Positions 16,682 to 25,337 of a DNA stretch of 64,000 nucleotides are shown here, piece by piece (the first letter of the stretch is position 1; each line of letters begins with the position of its first letter). The position numbers and the translations under genes were made by a program. Location of the stretch: contig CBDATO010000003.1 in assembly GCA_965199805.1 (NCBI GenBank), positions 682,001 through 746,000 of the forward strand, in the 5' to 3' direction. The stretch comes from DATAZK01 sp965199805. GTDB taxonomy: Bacteria > Actinomycetota > Actinomycetes > Frankiales > Frankiaceae. Under the pieces are notes generated by a model that ran no database searches, was not told where the DNA came from, and saw only the letters and a program-made list of their open reading frames with translations.

Positions 16682-17557
16682 TCATTCCACGATCTTCGAG
16701 ATCGGGATCTCCAGGATGTCGCGGGCGCCGGCGGCTTTGAGCCGCGGGAGCAGCGTGTTGACGCCACGCTTGGGCACGACGGTCTCCACGGCGGCGTGGT
16801 CGCTCTGTGCCAGCGAGGTGACCGTGGGCGAGGTCATGGACGGCAGCTGCTCGAGCACGGCGGCGAGATCGGCCGCGGCCACATTCAGCTTCAGCAGCAC
16901 CTGCCCGCGGGCGCGGATGGCCCCCTGCAGAAGCAGGGCGATCTCCTCCATCGCGGTGCGCTTGCCGGCGTCGGCGTGCGTCGCCGGGTTCGCGATCAGC
17001 TCGGTGCGGCTGGTGAAGAGCGTCTCGATGATCTTCAGGCCGTGCTTGCGCAGGCTGGAGCCGGTCTCGGTGACGTCGACGATCGCGTCGACGATGTCGG
17101 GCACCTTCGCCTCGGTGGCCCCGTAGGAGGTGACGATGCGCGCCTTGACGCCGACCTCGTCGAAGTAGCGCCGGGTCAGCTCGGGGTACTCGGTGGAGAC
17201 GCGGACGCCGTCGGGCAGCTGCGCCCCGGAGTCGACCTCCATCGTGTTGGGCACGGCCAGGATGATGCGCACCGGGTTGGCCGTGGCCTTGCTGTACTCG
17301 AGCTCGGTGACGGTCTCGACGTCGGACGCGGTCTCGGCCACCCAGTCGGCGCCGGTGATGCCGAGGTCGAACACGCCCTGCTCGACGTACTGCGGGATCT
17401 CCTGCGGGCGCAGGAAGCGCACCCGGTCGATCCGCGGGTCGTCGATGCTCGCGTGGTAATCCCGGTCGGAGCCGCGCTGGACCGCGAGGTCAGCGGCGGC
17501 GAAGAGCTCGAGGGTGGCCTTTTCGAGGGAGCCCTTGGGCAGCACGAGCGAAAGCAC
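16682..17557 (-). CDS. hisG: ATP phosphoribosyltransferase, long form
   Basis: It condenses ATP and PRPP in the first step of histidine synthesis. From GTG 17557 the protein is 291 residues (MLSLVLPKGSLEKATLEL). Visible features are the catalytic fold with GITGADWV, the PRPP-binding stretch DAIVDVTETGSSLRKHGLK, and a C-terminal ACT-like domain (LLKLNVAAADLAAVLEQLP) that marks the histidine-inhibited long form, which needs no HisZ. A TTG at 17599 would extend the N-terminus but adds no family sequence. The usual neighbour hisE/hisI is absent here. Confidence 0.92.
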   Translation of the reverse strand: MLSLVLPKGSLEKATLELFAAADLAVQRGSDRDYHASIDDPRIDRVRFLRPQEIPQYVEQGVFDLGITGADWVAETASDVETVTELEYSKATANPVRIILAVPNTMEVDSGAQLPDGVRVSTEYPELTRRYFDEVGVKARIVTSYGATEAKVPDIVDAIVDVTETGSSLRKHGLKIIETLFTSRTELIANPATHADAGKRTAMEEIALLLQGAIRARGQVLLKLNVAAADLAAVLEQLPSMTSPTVTSLAQSDHAAVETVVPKRGVNTLLPRLKAAGARDILEIPISKIVE

Positions 17558-17608
17558 GTCGCTCAGTCTGCCGGATCCGGCACCGGGTGTCGTCGGCAAC
17601 AGCGCCGG

Positions 17609-19447
17609 TCACCCGGCGGACTCCACACGCCCGGCCAACGTCTGGGCCAGCTCCTTGGTCATGGCCGGGTCGACCTGGCTCCCGTACGCGGTCACCAACC
17701 GGATGACCACCCGACCCTGGCGGACCAGGGCGGTGCCCGCGCTGACCTTCGAGCCCTCGTAGTTCTGCGGGGTGAAGGTCTCGGTGTAGTAGACGGAGTC
17801 GTCGCCGGCGCCGAAGCCCGCCGGGCCGGCGGAGACGACGACCTTGTCCGTCTTGGTGCCGTCGTACACCGACGAATAGGTGGTGCACCCGTCGATCTTG
17901 GTGCGCAGCTGGTCGAACAGGTCGGCGGCGGCGCTCTCGCTGGGCAGTACCGCCACCGTCTCGTTGACGATGTTGCCGCCGGTGACCCCGTTGTTGATCA
18001 GGCCGCGCAGCTCGGTGCCGGCGGGTGGCTTCACCTCGGCCCCGTTGCACGGCTGGCTGACCCCGGTGCGGGCAGCGGATTTCAGCCGGGCCGGGAAGTC
18101 GTCGGCGGTCAGCAGCGCTGCGGCCGTCAGCGCGCTTTGCGAGCCCGGCGACGGGGTCGTGGACGGGCTCACCGACGGACTCGGTGAGGGCGTTCCGCTG
18201 CTGGTCGACGGCACCGGGGTCGGATCGGCCCGGGTCGAGGAACCGCCGCTGCTGAGGACAACGGCGACGATCACCCCGGCGACGACGGCCACCCCCGCCG
18301 CGGCCGCCGCCGGAATCACCCATCCCGGACGCCGCTTCGACGCTATCGGGTGGACGGGTGTCGAGGGTGGCGGCTGCCAACCTGGGTAGGCGGTGCCGCC
18401 CCCGAAGCCGTGGGTGCCCGACGGGGTTCCCGCCGGCGTGGCGACGGGGCCCGGCGGCGGCGGGACGGGCGGGGGCGGGGTGCCGGGCGCGCGCGTGTGC
18501 CATTCGGAGGACGGCCGCCGATCCGCGTCCGGACGCGGCGCGGGGGGAGGTGTCGGGTCCGACGATCCCACCCCGCCCGCGGGAGGCGACGACTCGCGTC
18601 CTGGCGCCAGCAGCTCGCGCGACACCACGGTGGTGGTCGCGACCCCGGCGTCGCTCATGAATCCCAGCAGGTCGGACGCCGAGGGCCGGCGCGCCGGGTC
18701 GCGGGCGATGGCGGCGAGGACGGGCCGATGCAGCTGCCGGGCGAGCTTGTCCAACGGGACGTTCGGCGGCGCATTCATCGCACGGAAGAGCAGCGCATCG
18801 GTGCCGCCCGTCCCGAACGGCGGCTCCCCCGAGGCGGCGAAGCACAGAACCAGGCTGAAGGAGAAGACGTCCGAGGCGGGGGTGGCGTCGCCGGCCTCGA
18901 TCTGCTCGGGGGCCAGCCAGCCCGGCGAGCCCACCATCAGGCCGCTGGAGGTGATCCGGGCGGCATCGGCCGCGGCGGCGATCCCGAAGTCGATCACCTT
19001 CGGACCGGATGCCGTGAGCAGGATGTTGGCCGGCTTGAGGTCACGATGGATGACGTCGAAGTCGTGGATGGCGACCAGGGCCTGCGCGAGGCCGGTGGCG
19101 AGGGCCAGCTGGTCGGCGTGGCCGAGCGGGCCGCGGTCGCGTACGAGCTCGTCGAGTGAGGGACCGTCGACGAACTCCGTCGCCATCCACGGCTGGTCGG
19201 CCTCGGTGTCGAAGTCGATGAGCTTCGCGGTGTGTGTCGAGGACACCCGGAACGACGACTGCACCTCGCGGCGGAACCGCGCCCGGAACGACGGGTCGTC
19301 GCCGAGCTCCGGCCGCACGAGCTTCAGCGCGACCCGGCCGCGCGGTCCCTCGGCGAGGTAGACCACGCCCATCCCGCCGGCGCCGAGCCGGGCCGTGGTC
19401 TGGTAGCGACCGACGACTGCTGGGTCGCTCGGCCGCAGGTCGTCCAC
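17609..19447 (-). CDS. Membrane Ser/Thr protein kinase (PknB-like) with extracellular domain
   Basis: An approximately 612-residue Hanks-type kinase. The glycine loop is LGAGGMGVVY (21-30) and the catalytic lysine is K42 (VALKLV). HRDLKPAN lies at 134-141 and DFG at 153-155, with the activation segment ending GSPGWLAPEQ. A Pro/Ser/Thr-rich juxtamembrane linker leads to one membrane helix (GWVIPAAAAAGVAVVAGVIV). A Ser/Thr/Pro spacer and an extracellular domain with two Cys follow; it lacks PASTA repeats and its ligand is unknown. GTG 19447 lies 5 nt after the ribH stop and fits just before GRYQTTARLG. Its place between ribH and hisG looks like an insertion into a metabolic operon. Confidence 0.88.
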   Translation of the reverse strand: MDDLRPSDPAVVGRYQTTARLGAGGMGVVYLAEGPRGRVALKLVRPELGDDPSFRARFRREVQSSFRVSSTHTAKLIDFDTEADQPWMATEFVDGPSLDELVRDRGPLGHADQLALATGLAQALVAIHDFDVIHRDLKPANILLTASGPKVIDFGIAAAADAARITSSGLMVGSPGWLAPEQIEAGDATPASDVFSFSLVLCFAASGEPPFGTGGTDALLFRAMNAPPNVPLDKLARQLHRPVLAAIARDPARRPSASDLLGFMSDAGVATTTVVSRELLAPGRESSPPAGGVGSSDPTPPPAPRPDADRRPSSEWHTRAPGTPPPPVPPPPGPVATPAGTPSGTHGFGGGTAYPGWQPPPSTPVHPIASKRRPGWVIPAAAAAGVAVVAGVIVAVVLSSGGSSTRADPTPVPSTSSGTPSPSPSVSPSTTPSPGSQSALTAAALLTADDFPARLKSAARTGVSQPCNGAEVKPPAGTELRGLINNGVTGGNIVNETVAVLPSESAAADLFDQLRTKIDGCTTYSSVYDGTKTDKVVVSAGPAGFGAGDDSVYYTETFTPQNYEGSKVSAGTALVRQGRVVIRLVTAYGSQVDPAMTKELAQTLAGRVESAG

Positions 19448-19452
19448 GCCCG

Positions 19453-19974
19453 TCAGGCTATGGCGTGACCGGCCTGATGCCCGGCAACGGCGCCGCTTGC
19501 GCTCCCCCGGGCCAGGTCGCGCAGCAGCACCGCGGTCTCGAGCGCTGCCAGCGTGGCCTCGCGACCCTTGTCCTGCGGCGCCCCGGGCAGCCCCGAGCGG
19601 TCGAGCGCCTGCTGCTCGGTGTCGCACGTCAGCACCCCGAAGCCGACGGGGGTGGACGCGTCGAGCGAGACCCGCAGGCACCCGGCCGTGACCGAGTCGC
19701 ACACGTAGTCGAAGTGCGGGGTGCCGCCGCGCATCACGAGCCCGAGGCAGACCACCGCGTCGTGCGTGGCGGCGACCGCCTGCGCGACGACCGGCAGCTC
19801 GACCGCCCCCGCCGTACGCAGCACCGTCGGCGCCGGGATGCCGCACTCGGCGGCGGTGCGGACGGCGCTGGCGAGCATCGCGTCGGTGATGTGGCCGTAC
19901 CAGCGGGTGGCGATGATCGCGACGGTCAGGCCGGACGCGTCGACGATGCCGTCGGGGGCTCCGGCGCCGCTCAC
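19453..19974 (-). CDS. ribH: 6,7-dimethyl-8-ribityllumazine synthase
   Basis: It makes lumazine from the ribityl-pyrimidine and dihydroxybutanone phosphate, the penultimate riboflavin step. The 173 residues include the aryl site (ATRWYGHI), the GAVELP loop, GLVMRGGTPHFDYVC and a C-terminal PVGFGVLTCDT. The start is GTG 19972-19974. The Gly/Ala/His-rich C-terminus is slightly longer than usual. Confidence 0.95.
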   Translation of the reverse strand: MSGAGAPDGIVDASGLTVAIIATRWYGHITDAMLASAVRTAAECGIPAPTVLRTAGAVELPVVAQAVAATHDAVVCLGLVMRGGTPHFDYVCDSVTAGCLRVSLDASTPVGFGVLTCDTEQQALDRSGLPGAPQDKGREATLAALETAVLLRDLARGSASGAVAGHQAGHAIA

Positions 19975-20016
19975 GAGGCGCTCATGCGGCAGTCACAGGA
20001 TCGATCGGGCACCGGC

Positions 20017-20628
20017 TCACGGTAGCTGTGCCGCCGTGAACTTCGCGACGTACTTGGCGATGACGTCGACCTCGAGGTTGACGGTCGACCCGACGGGCCG
20101 GAAGCCGAGCGTCGTACGCCGCAGGGTCTCCGGGATCAGGCTGACGCTGAAGCCGTCGTCGGAGCTGTCGACCACGGTGAGGCTGACGCCGTCGACCGTG
20201 ACCGACCCCTTCTCGACGAGGAAGTGGGTGACCGCGGGCGGCGCGCCCACCCGGACGACCTCCCAGTGCTCGTCGGGCTCACGGGCCGTCACCGTGCCGA
20301 CCCCGTCGACGTGGCCCTGCACCATGTGCCCGCCGAGCCGGGTGGTCGGGGTGACGGCGCGTTCGAGGTTGACCCGGTCACCCGCGACGATGTCGCCGAG
20401 CCCGGACCGGGAGAGCGACTCGGCCATCACGTCGAAGGACAGGTCACGCGCGCCGGCGCCCTGCTCGGTCCAGCCCGTGACGGTCAGGCACACGCCGTTG
20501 ACGCTGATCGAGTCACCGAGCCCGACGTCGCTCGAGACCGTCTCGGCGCGCACGGTGAGGACGGCAGCGGTGGCCGTCTTCGCGAGCGACACGACCTCGC
20601 CGAGTTCTTCCACGATGCCGGTGAACAC
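20017..20628 (-). CDS. ribE: Riboflavin synthase alpha chain
   Basis: It dismutates two lumazine molecules to riboflavin. The 203 residues consist of two homologous lumazine-binding barrels, beginning MFTGIVEELGEVVSL. SISVNGVCLTV marks barrel 1, and GSVTVDGVSLTVVDS marks barrel 2. It is separated from ribD by 6 nt and from ribH by 42 nt. The ribBA gene that often lies between ribE and ribH in actinobacteria is missing here. Confidence 0.96.
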   Translation of the reverse strand: MFTGIVEELGEVVSLAKTATAAVLTVRAETVSSDVGLGDSISVNGVCLTVTGWTEQGAGARDLSFDVMAESLSRSGLGDIVAGDRVNLERAVTPTTRLGGHMVQGHVDGVGTVTAREPDEHWEVVRVGAPPAVTHFLVEKGSVTVDGVSLTVVDSSDDGFSVSLIPETLRRTTLGFRPVGSTVNLEVDVIAKYVAKFTAAQLP

Positions 20629-20634
20629 AGCCGG

Positions 20635-21687
20635 TCACCGTCCTTTCGAGCTGGTCGGGGACTGCACGGGATAGGCGGTCAGGCGTACATCATCGCCGCA
20701 GCGCGTGACGTCGGCGAGCTGCAGCCGGGGCGCCGCGGTGATGGTCGGGATGCCGGCGTCGTGCAGCACGGGATACGCGCCGGAGCCGAGCAGGACCGGC
20801 GCGACGTAGCCGATCACCTTGTCGATCAGGGCGGCCTGCCAGAACGCGCCCGCCAGCGTCGGGCCACCCTCGAGCAGCACGCTGACGACACCGCGTCCGT
20901 GCAGCTCGGCGAGGACGCGCTCGGGCGGCTCGGCGGAAATGAGCGTCTCGGCCTGATCGTCACGGATCCGGGCCCCGGCCGGGGTACGGCCACGGCGGTC
21001 GAGGACGACGCGCAGCGGCTGCCGCTGCACGGTGCGGCCGGGCAGCCGCATGGTCAGCTCCGGGTCGTCGGCGAGCACCGTGCCGACGCCCACGATGATG
21101 GCGTCGACCTGCGCCCGCAGCCGGTGCACGTCGAGCCGGGACTGCTCGCCGGTGATCCACTTGCTGGTGCCGTCGGCCGCGGCCACCTGGCCGTCGAGGC
21201 CGGCCGCGTACTTCCAGACGACGAACGGGCGGCCGGCGCGCACGCTGTGCAGCCAGGCCTCGTTCGTCCGTGAGGCCTCCGCCGCGAGCAGGCCGCCCTC
21301 GACGTCGACCCCGGCGGCCCGCAGCACCGCGGCGCCGCCCGCCATCACGGGGTTCGGGTCGGCGACGGCGTAGCGCACGCGCGCAATGCCCGCGTCGAGC
21401 AGCGCCTGGGTGCACGGGCCGGTACGCCCGGTGCGCGAGCAGGGCTCCAGCGTGACGACGGCGGTGCCGCCCCGCGCCCGGTCCCCCGCGTCGGCGAGCG
21501 CGACGACCTCGGCATGGGGACCGCCCGCGTACGCGTGCCATCCCGAACCGACCACGGCGCCCGACGCGTCGAGGATCACGCAGCCGACCACCGGGTTGGG
21601 GCTCGTCGTGCCCAGCCCGTTCGCTGCGAGCTCGTCGGCCAGCCGCATCGCCTCCTGCTCGGCGAGCCGCCGGCCGGGGTCACTCAC
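20635..21687 (-). CDS. ribD: Bifunctional riboflavin deaminase/reductase
   Basis: It is a cytoplasmic enzyme with an N-terminal deaminase (zinc site HAE in YAGGPHAEVVAL and PCSRTGRTGPC) and a C-terminal NADPH-dependent reductase (PFVVWKYAAGLDGQVA, SVLLEGGPTLAGAF). At 350 residues it is the normal length. Usual enzymes have PCSHTGRTPPC; here the His is Arg and the first Pro is Gly, while the Cys ligands remain. It overlaps rpe by 8 nt. No FMN riboswitch is possible directly upstream because rpe abuts it. Confidence 0.95.
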   Translation of the reverse strand: MSDPGRRLAEQEAMRLADELAANGLGTTSPNPVVGCVILDASGAVVGSGWHAYAGGPHAEVVALADAGDRARGGTAVVTLEPCSRTGRTGPCTQALLDAGIARVRYAVADPNPVMAGGAAVLRAAGVDVEGGLLAAEASRTNEAWLHSVRAGRPFVVWKYAAGLDGQVAAADGTSKWITGEQSRLDVHRLRAQVDAIIVGVGTVLADDPELTMRLPGRTVQRQPLRVVLDRRGRTPAGARIRDDQAETLISAEPPERVLAELHGRGVVSVLLEGGPTLAGAFWQAALIDKVIGYVAPVLLGSGAYPVLHDAGIPTITAAPRLQLADVTRCGDDVRLTAYPVQSPTSSKGR

Positions 21688-22366
21688 GGGTGCGTTCGGC
21701 GGCGGCCCGGATGCGGGCTGCCGCCGCGGCCGGGTCGTCGGCGCCGAAGACGGAGGAGCCCGCCACCAGCACGTTGGCCCCGGCCTCGACGCACTGCACG
21801 GCGGTCTGCTCGGTGACCCCGCCGTCGACCTGGATCCACAGGTCGAGGTCGCGGCCGCGGGCGAGCTCGCGTACCCGGGTGATGGTCGGCAGCACCTGGG
21901 TGAGGAACGGCTGGCCGCCGAAGCCCGGCTCGATCGTCATGATCAGCACGAGGTCGAACTCGCCGAGCAGCTCGGCGTAGGGCTCGACGGAGGTGCCCGG
22001 GTTGAAGGCGAGCCCCGCCCTGGCCCCGGCCGCGTGCAGGTCGCGCGCGGTGCGCAGCGGCGCCTTGACGGCCTCGGCGTGGAAGGTGACGCTCTGCGCG
22101 CCCGCCTCGGCGAAGGACGGCGCCCAGCGCTCCGGGTCCTCGATCATCAGATGGCAGTCGATCGGCAGGTCGGTGTGCCCCGCCAGGGCCTGCACCGTCG
22201 CCGGGCTGTACGCCAGGTTCGGCACGAAGTGGTAGTCCATGACGTCGACGTGCAGCCCGTCGATCCGGCTCTCGACCGCGGTGACCGCCGCTCCGAGACC
22301 CAAGGGGTCCGCTGCGAGCAGGCTCGGATAGATCTGGATCGGCGGGTCGCCGGCTGCTGCTGACAC
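21680..22366 (-). CDS. rpe: Ribulose-phosphate 3-epimerase
   Basis: It interconverts ribulose 5-phosphate and xylulose 5-phosphate. The TIM barrel shows IYPSLLAADPLGLG, HVDVMDYHFVPNL, CHLMIEDPERW, MTIEPGFGGQPF and WIQVDGGV, with the metal-binding His/Asp residues present. The start is either GTG 22364-22366 (228 residues) or TTG 22373-22375; GTG is preferred as the commoner codon. It may feed ribulose 5-phosphate to riboflavin synthesis, hence the linkage with ribD. Confidence 0.93.
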   Translation of the reverse strand: MSAAAGDPPIQIYPSLLAADPLGLGAAVTAVESRIDGLHVDVMDYHFVPNLAYSPATVQALAGHTDLPIDCHLMIEDPERWAPSFAEAGAQSVTFHAEAVKAPLRTARDLHAAGARAGLAFNPGTSVEPYAELLGEFDLVLIMTIEPGFGGQPFLTQVLPTITRVRELARGRDLDLWIQVDGGVTEQTAVQCVEAGANVLVAGSSVFGADDPAAAAARIRAAAERTRE

Positions 22367-22377
22367 GCCTGGCAAGG

Positions 22378-23694
22378 CTAGTGGTCGGTGCGGCGGAACA
22401 TCGCGAGGAACATCGCGTCGGTGCCGTGGCGGTGCGGCCAGAGCTGGACCGTCGGCCCGGGGCCGAGGTCGGTCATGCCGGCCGGCATCAGCTCGCGGGC
22501 GTCGATGGGCGTGAGCGGCACCGGCGGGTCGGCCAGCAGCCGGGCGACGACGTCACGGGTCTCGCGCACGTGCGGCGAACAGGTCGCGTACGCGATGACC
22601 CCGCCGGGGCGCAGCAGCGTGACGGCCCGGCGCAGCAGCGCCTCCTGCAGCTCGGCGAGCGGCTCGACGTCGTCGACCGTGCGGCGCCAGCGCGCCTCCG
22701 GACGGCGACGCAGGGCCCCGAGCCCGGTGCACGGGGCGTCGAGCAGCACGCGGTCGGCGGAGCCGGGGCGGAACGGCGGGTGCAGCGCGTCACCGACGGC
22801 GACCGGCACGCCGGATCGCAGGACCAGGCGGGCGCGGGTCTCGTGCAGCTCCAGGCCGGTGACCTCGAGCCCGTTGGCGAGCATCAGGGCGCCCTTGCCG
22901 CCGGGCCCGGCCGTGAGGTCGAGCGTCACCGGTCCGGGGGCGTCGGCGCGGGACAGCGCGAGCGCGACGAGCTGGCTGCCCTCGTCCTGCACGGCGGCCC
23001 GGCCGTCGCGGATCTCGGGCAGGTCTCCGGGGTCGCCGCCGGGCAGCAGCACCGCGTGCGGTGACCACCGGCCCGGCTCGGCGGCGCCGTACTGCGCACG
23101 CGCCCGCTCCAGCAACTCCTCCTGGTCGACCTGCCTGGCCACCAGGTGCACCTGAGGCCGGGTGTCGTCGGCGTCGAGGGCCGCGGTCAGATCGCCGTCG
23201 TCGGTGCCGAGGGCGTCCGCGAAGGCGTCGACGATCCAGCGCGGGTGGCAGTGCACGACCGACAGATGGCCGTGCGGGTCGTCCGCGTACGCGGGAGCCG
23301 GCGGCTCGGGCTGCTCGCTGACCCGGCGCAGCACCGCGTTGGCGAAGCCGGCGGCGCGGGGCGAGACCCGGCGTACGAGGTCGACGGTCGTCGAGACCGC
23401 GGCGCGGGCCGGCACCCGGGTACGCCAGATCTGGTACGCGCCGAGCCGCAGCGCGTCGCGTACCGCGGGCTCGATGTCGCGCTTGGCGAACCGGTCGATC
23501 GACAGGTCCAGGCTGCCCTGCGCCCGCAGCGCGCCGTACGCCAGCTCGGTGGCAAACGCGCGGTCGCGCTGCGGCAGCCGCCGCTCGCGGAGCAGCTGCG
23601 GGAGCAGCAGGTTGGCGTACGCACCCTGCTCGCGTACGGCCACGAGCACGTCGAGCGCGAGCCGGCGGGCCGGGTCCACGGTCACCGAGGTCAT
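22378..23694 (-). CDS. rsmB: 16S rRNA (cytosine-967-C5)-methyltransferase
   Basis: It methylates C967 of 16S rRNA. An N-terminal NusB-like RNA-binding domain (ARRLALDVLVAVREQGAYAN) is followed by the SAM domain with TLDLTAGPGGKGALML, the catalytic Cys motif DAPCTGLGALRRRPEARW and YATCSPHVRET. The ATG at 23692-23694 overlaps the fmt stop as ATGA and gives 438 residues; a longer upstream frame has no family similarity. Confidence 0.95.
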   Translation of the reverse strand: MTSVTVDPARRLALDVLVAVREQGAYANLLLPQLLRERRLPQRDRAFATELAYGALRAQGSLDLSIDRFAKRDIEPAVRDALRLGAYQIWRTRVPARAAVSTTVDLVRRVSPRAAGFANAVLRRVSEQPEPPAPAYADDPHGHLSVVHCHPRWIVDAFADALGTDDGDLTAALDADDTRPQVHLVARQVDQEELLERARAQYGAAEPGRWSPHAVLLPGGDPGDLPEIRDGRAAVQDEGSQLVALALSRADAPGPVTLDLTAGPGGKGALMLANGLEVTGLELHETRARLVLRSGVPVAVGDALHPPFRPGSADRVLLDAPCTGLGALRRRPEARWRRTVDDVEPLAELQEALLRRAVTLLRPGGVIAYATCSPHVRETRDVVARLLADPPVPLTPIDARELMPAGMTDLGPGPTVQLWPHRHGTDAMFLAMFRRTDH

Positions 23695-24617
23695 ACGAGC
23701 CGGTCGCCCGGCTCGAGCCGGAGGCCACGCAGCCAGGCGTCGGCCGCCATCGCCGGCTTGCCCTCCGGTTGCACGGTGACGAGCCGTACCGCGGTGGTGG
23801 CGGTGCCGACCAGCACCTGACCGGCTTCCAGGCGCAGCTCGCCGGGAGGCGTCCCCCACTCCTGGGTGGGATGCACGGGACCGACCTTGAGGCGCTTGTC
23901 GCGGAAGGTGGTCCAGGCCCCCGGGGCGGGCGTGGCGCCGCGAGCCAGCCGGTCGAGCACGACCGCCGGCTCGTGCCAGCGCAGCTGCACCAGCTCCGGG
24001 GTCAGCTTCGGCGCCATGGACACGCCCTCGGCCGGCTGGGGGCGGGCCTCGATCGTCCCGTCCTCGATGCCGTCGAGCGTGGCGACGAGCAGCCGCGCAC
24101 CGGACTCGGACAGGCGCAGCAGCAGGTCACCGGAGGTGTCGCCGGCGCTGATCGGCTCCGTGACCATGCCGTAGTACGGCCCGGTGTCCATCCCCTCCTC
24201 GAGCTGGAAGGTGGTGGCACCGGTCATGTCGTCGCCGGCCATGATCGCGTGCTGCACGGGGGCGGCTCCGCGCCAGGCGGGCAGCAGCGAGAAGTGCAGG
24301 TTGACCCAGCCGTGGCGTGGGATGTCGAGCGCCGGCCGCGGCAGCAGGGAGCCGTACGCCACCACCGGGCAGCAGTCGGGAGCGAGCTCGGCGAGCTGCT
24401 CCAGGAACTCGGGCTCGCGCGGACGCTTCGGGGTGAGCACGTCGATCTCGGCCTCGAGGGCGAGCTGCTTGATCGGCGACGCCTGCAGCTTGCGCCCGCG
24501 TCCGGCGGGGGCGTCGGGACGGGTGAGGACGGCGACGACCTCGTGGCGCGGGCTGTCGAGCAGCGCCCGCAGGCTGGGCAGAGCGGCATCGGGGGTGCCG
24601 GCGAATACGAGGCGCAC
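23691..24617 (-). CDS. fmt: Methionyl-tRNA formyltransferase
   Basis: It formylates initiator Met-tRNA. The 308 residues show MRLVFAGTPDAALPSL, the formyl-folate motif FSLLPAWRGAAPVQ, QLEEGMDTGP, and a C-terminal tRNA-binding barrel. The GTG start at 24615-24617 is one base after the def stop, pairing formylation with deformylation. Confidence 0.97.
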   Translation of the reverse strand: MRLVFAGTPDAALPSLRALLDSPRHEVVAVLTRPDAPAGRGRKLQASPIKQLALEAEIDVLTPKRPREPEFLEQLAELAPDCCPVVAYGSLLPRPALDIPRHGWVNLHFSLLPAWRGAAPVQHAIMAGDDMTGATTFQLEEGMDTGPYYGMVTEPISAGDTSGDLLLRLSESGARLLVATLDGIEDGTIEARPQPAEGVSMAPKLTPELVQLRWHEPAVVLDRLARGATPAPGAWTTFRDKRLKVGPVHPTQEWGTPPGELRLEAGQVLVGTATTAVRLVTVQPEGKPAMAADAWLRGLRLEPGDRLV

Positions 24618-24618
24618 G

Positions 24619-25167
24619 TCAGCGCGCCCGGCCGAAGAGCGGGTGCGGGCTCTCCTTCACCACGGGTGCCGGTTCGCCGAACCAGTCGGCTTCGCGCAGG
24701 GCCGCCTTCGCCCGCTTGGCCGTGGCGGCGTCGAGCCGGTCGATGAAGATCACCCCGTCGAGATGGTCGGTCTCGTGCTGGACGGCGCGTGAGAGGTAGC
24801 CGCTGCCCTCGATGACGACCGGCTCGCCGTACATGTCCTGCCCCGCGGCGATGACCCGCTCCGGCCGCTTGAGCTCGAACGTCAGGCCGGGCAGCGACAG
24901 GCAACCCTCCTCGCCGTCCATGAGCTCCTCGGAGAAGGGCCCGAGCACGGGGTTGATGAGGTGCCCCGACTCCTCCCCCACGTCGTAGGTGAAGACGCGC
25001 AGCGAGACGCCGATCTGCGGGGCGGCGAGGCCGGACCCGGGAGCGTCCCGCATCGTGTCGGTCAGGTCCTTGACCAGGCGCCGCAGCTCCTTGTCGAAGG
25101 TCGTGACGGGCAGCGCGCTGGTACGCAGAACCGGGTCACCGAGCAGCCGGATGGATCGGACGGACAC
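24619..25167 (-). CDS. def: Peptide deformylase
   Basis: It removes the formyl group from nascent proteins using a metal centre. The 182 residues contain all three motifs: GSGLAAPQIG, EGCLSLPG with the ligand Cys, and QHETDHLDG with the two ligand His and the catalytic Glu. A C-terminal extension (PHPLFGRAR) is present. The gene precedes fmt. Confidence 0.97.
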   Translation of the reverse strand: MSVRSIRLLGDPVLRTSALPVTTFDKELRRLVKDLTDTMRDAPGSGLAAPQIGVSLRVFTYDVGEESGHLINPVLGPFSEELMDGEEGCLSLPGLTFELKRPERVIAAGQDMYGEPVVIEGSGYLSRAVQHETDHLDGVIFIDRLDAATAKRAKAALREADWFGEPAPVVKESPHPLFGRAR

Positions 25168-25209
25168 CCGGAGCAGCTTACGGATCTCCGGCGCGGACCC
25201 CGGTCGGCC

Positions 25210-25317
25210 TGCGACACCGTCAGGCGTCGCCCGGGCGACCGGAGGCGGTGGCGCTGGCTGGCCGCGCGGCTTGCGACACCGTCAGGCGTCGCCCGGGCGC
25301 CGGGAGGCAGTGGCGCT
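25210..25317. repeat. Imperfect 46-bp direct repeat between def and priA
   Basis: Two copies (about 25210-25255 and 25272-25317, period 62 bp) both start TGCGACACCGTCAGGCGTCG. The first holds the 14-bp palindrome GTCGCCCGGGCGAC (25226-25239); the second has one change in it. The element lies in the 170-bp non-coding gap downstream of priA. It could be a duplicated terminator-like or protein-binding element; it is not a coding repeat. Confidence 0.7.
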
Positions 25318-25337
25318 GCGCCGACCCGGGCGCCGCA

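Noticed and set aside
20629..21687. FMN riboswitch in the riboflavin genes
   Set aside because: ribE, ribD and rpe are nearly contiguous, leaving no room for the element.
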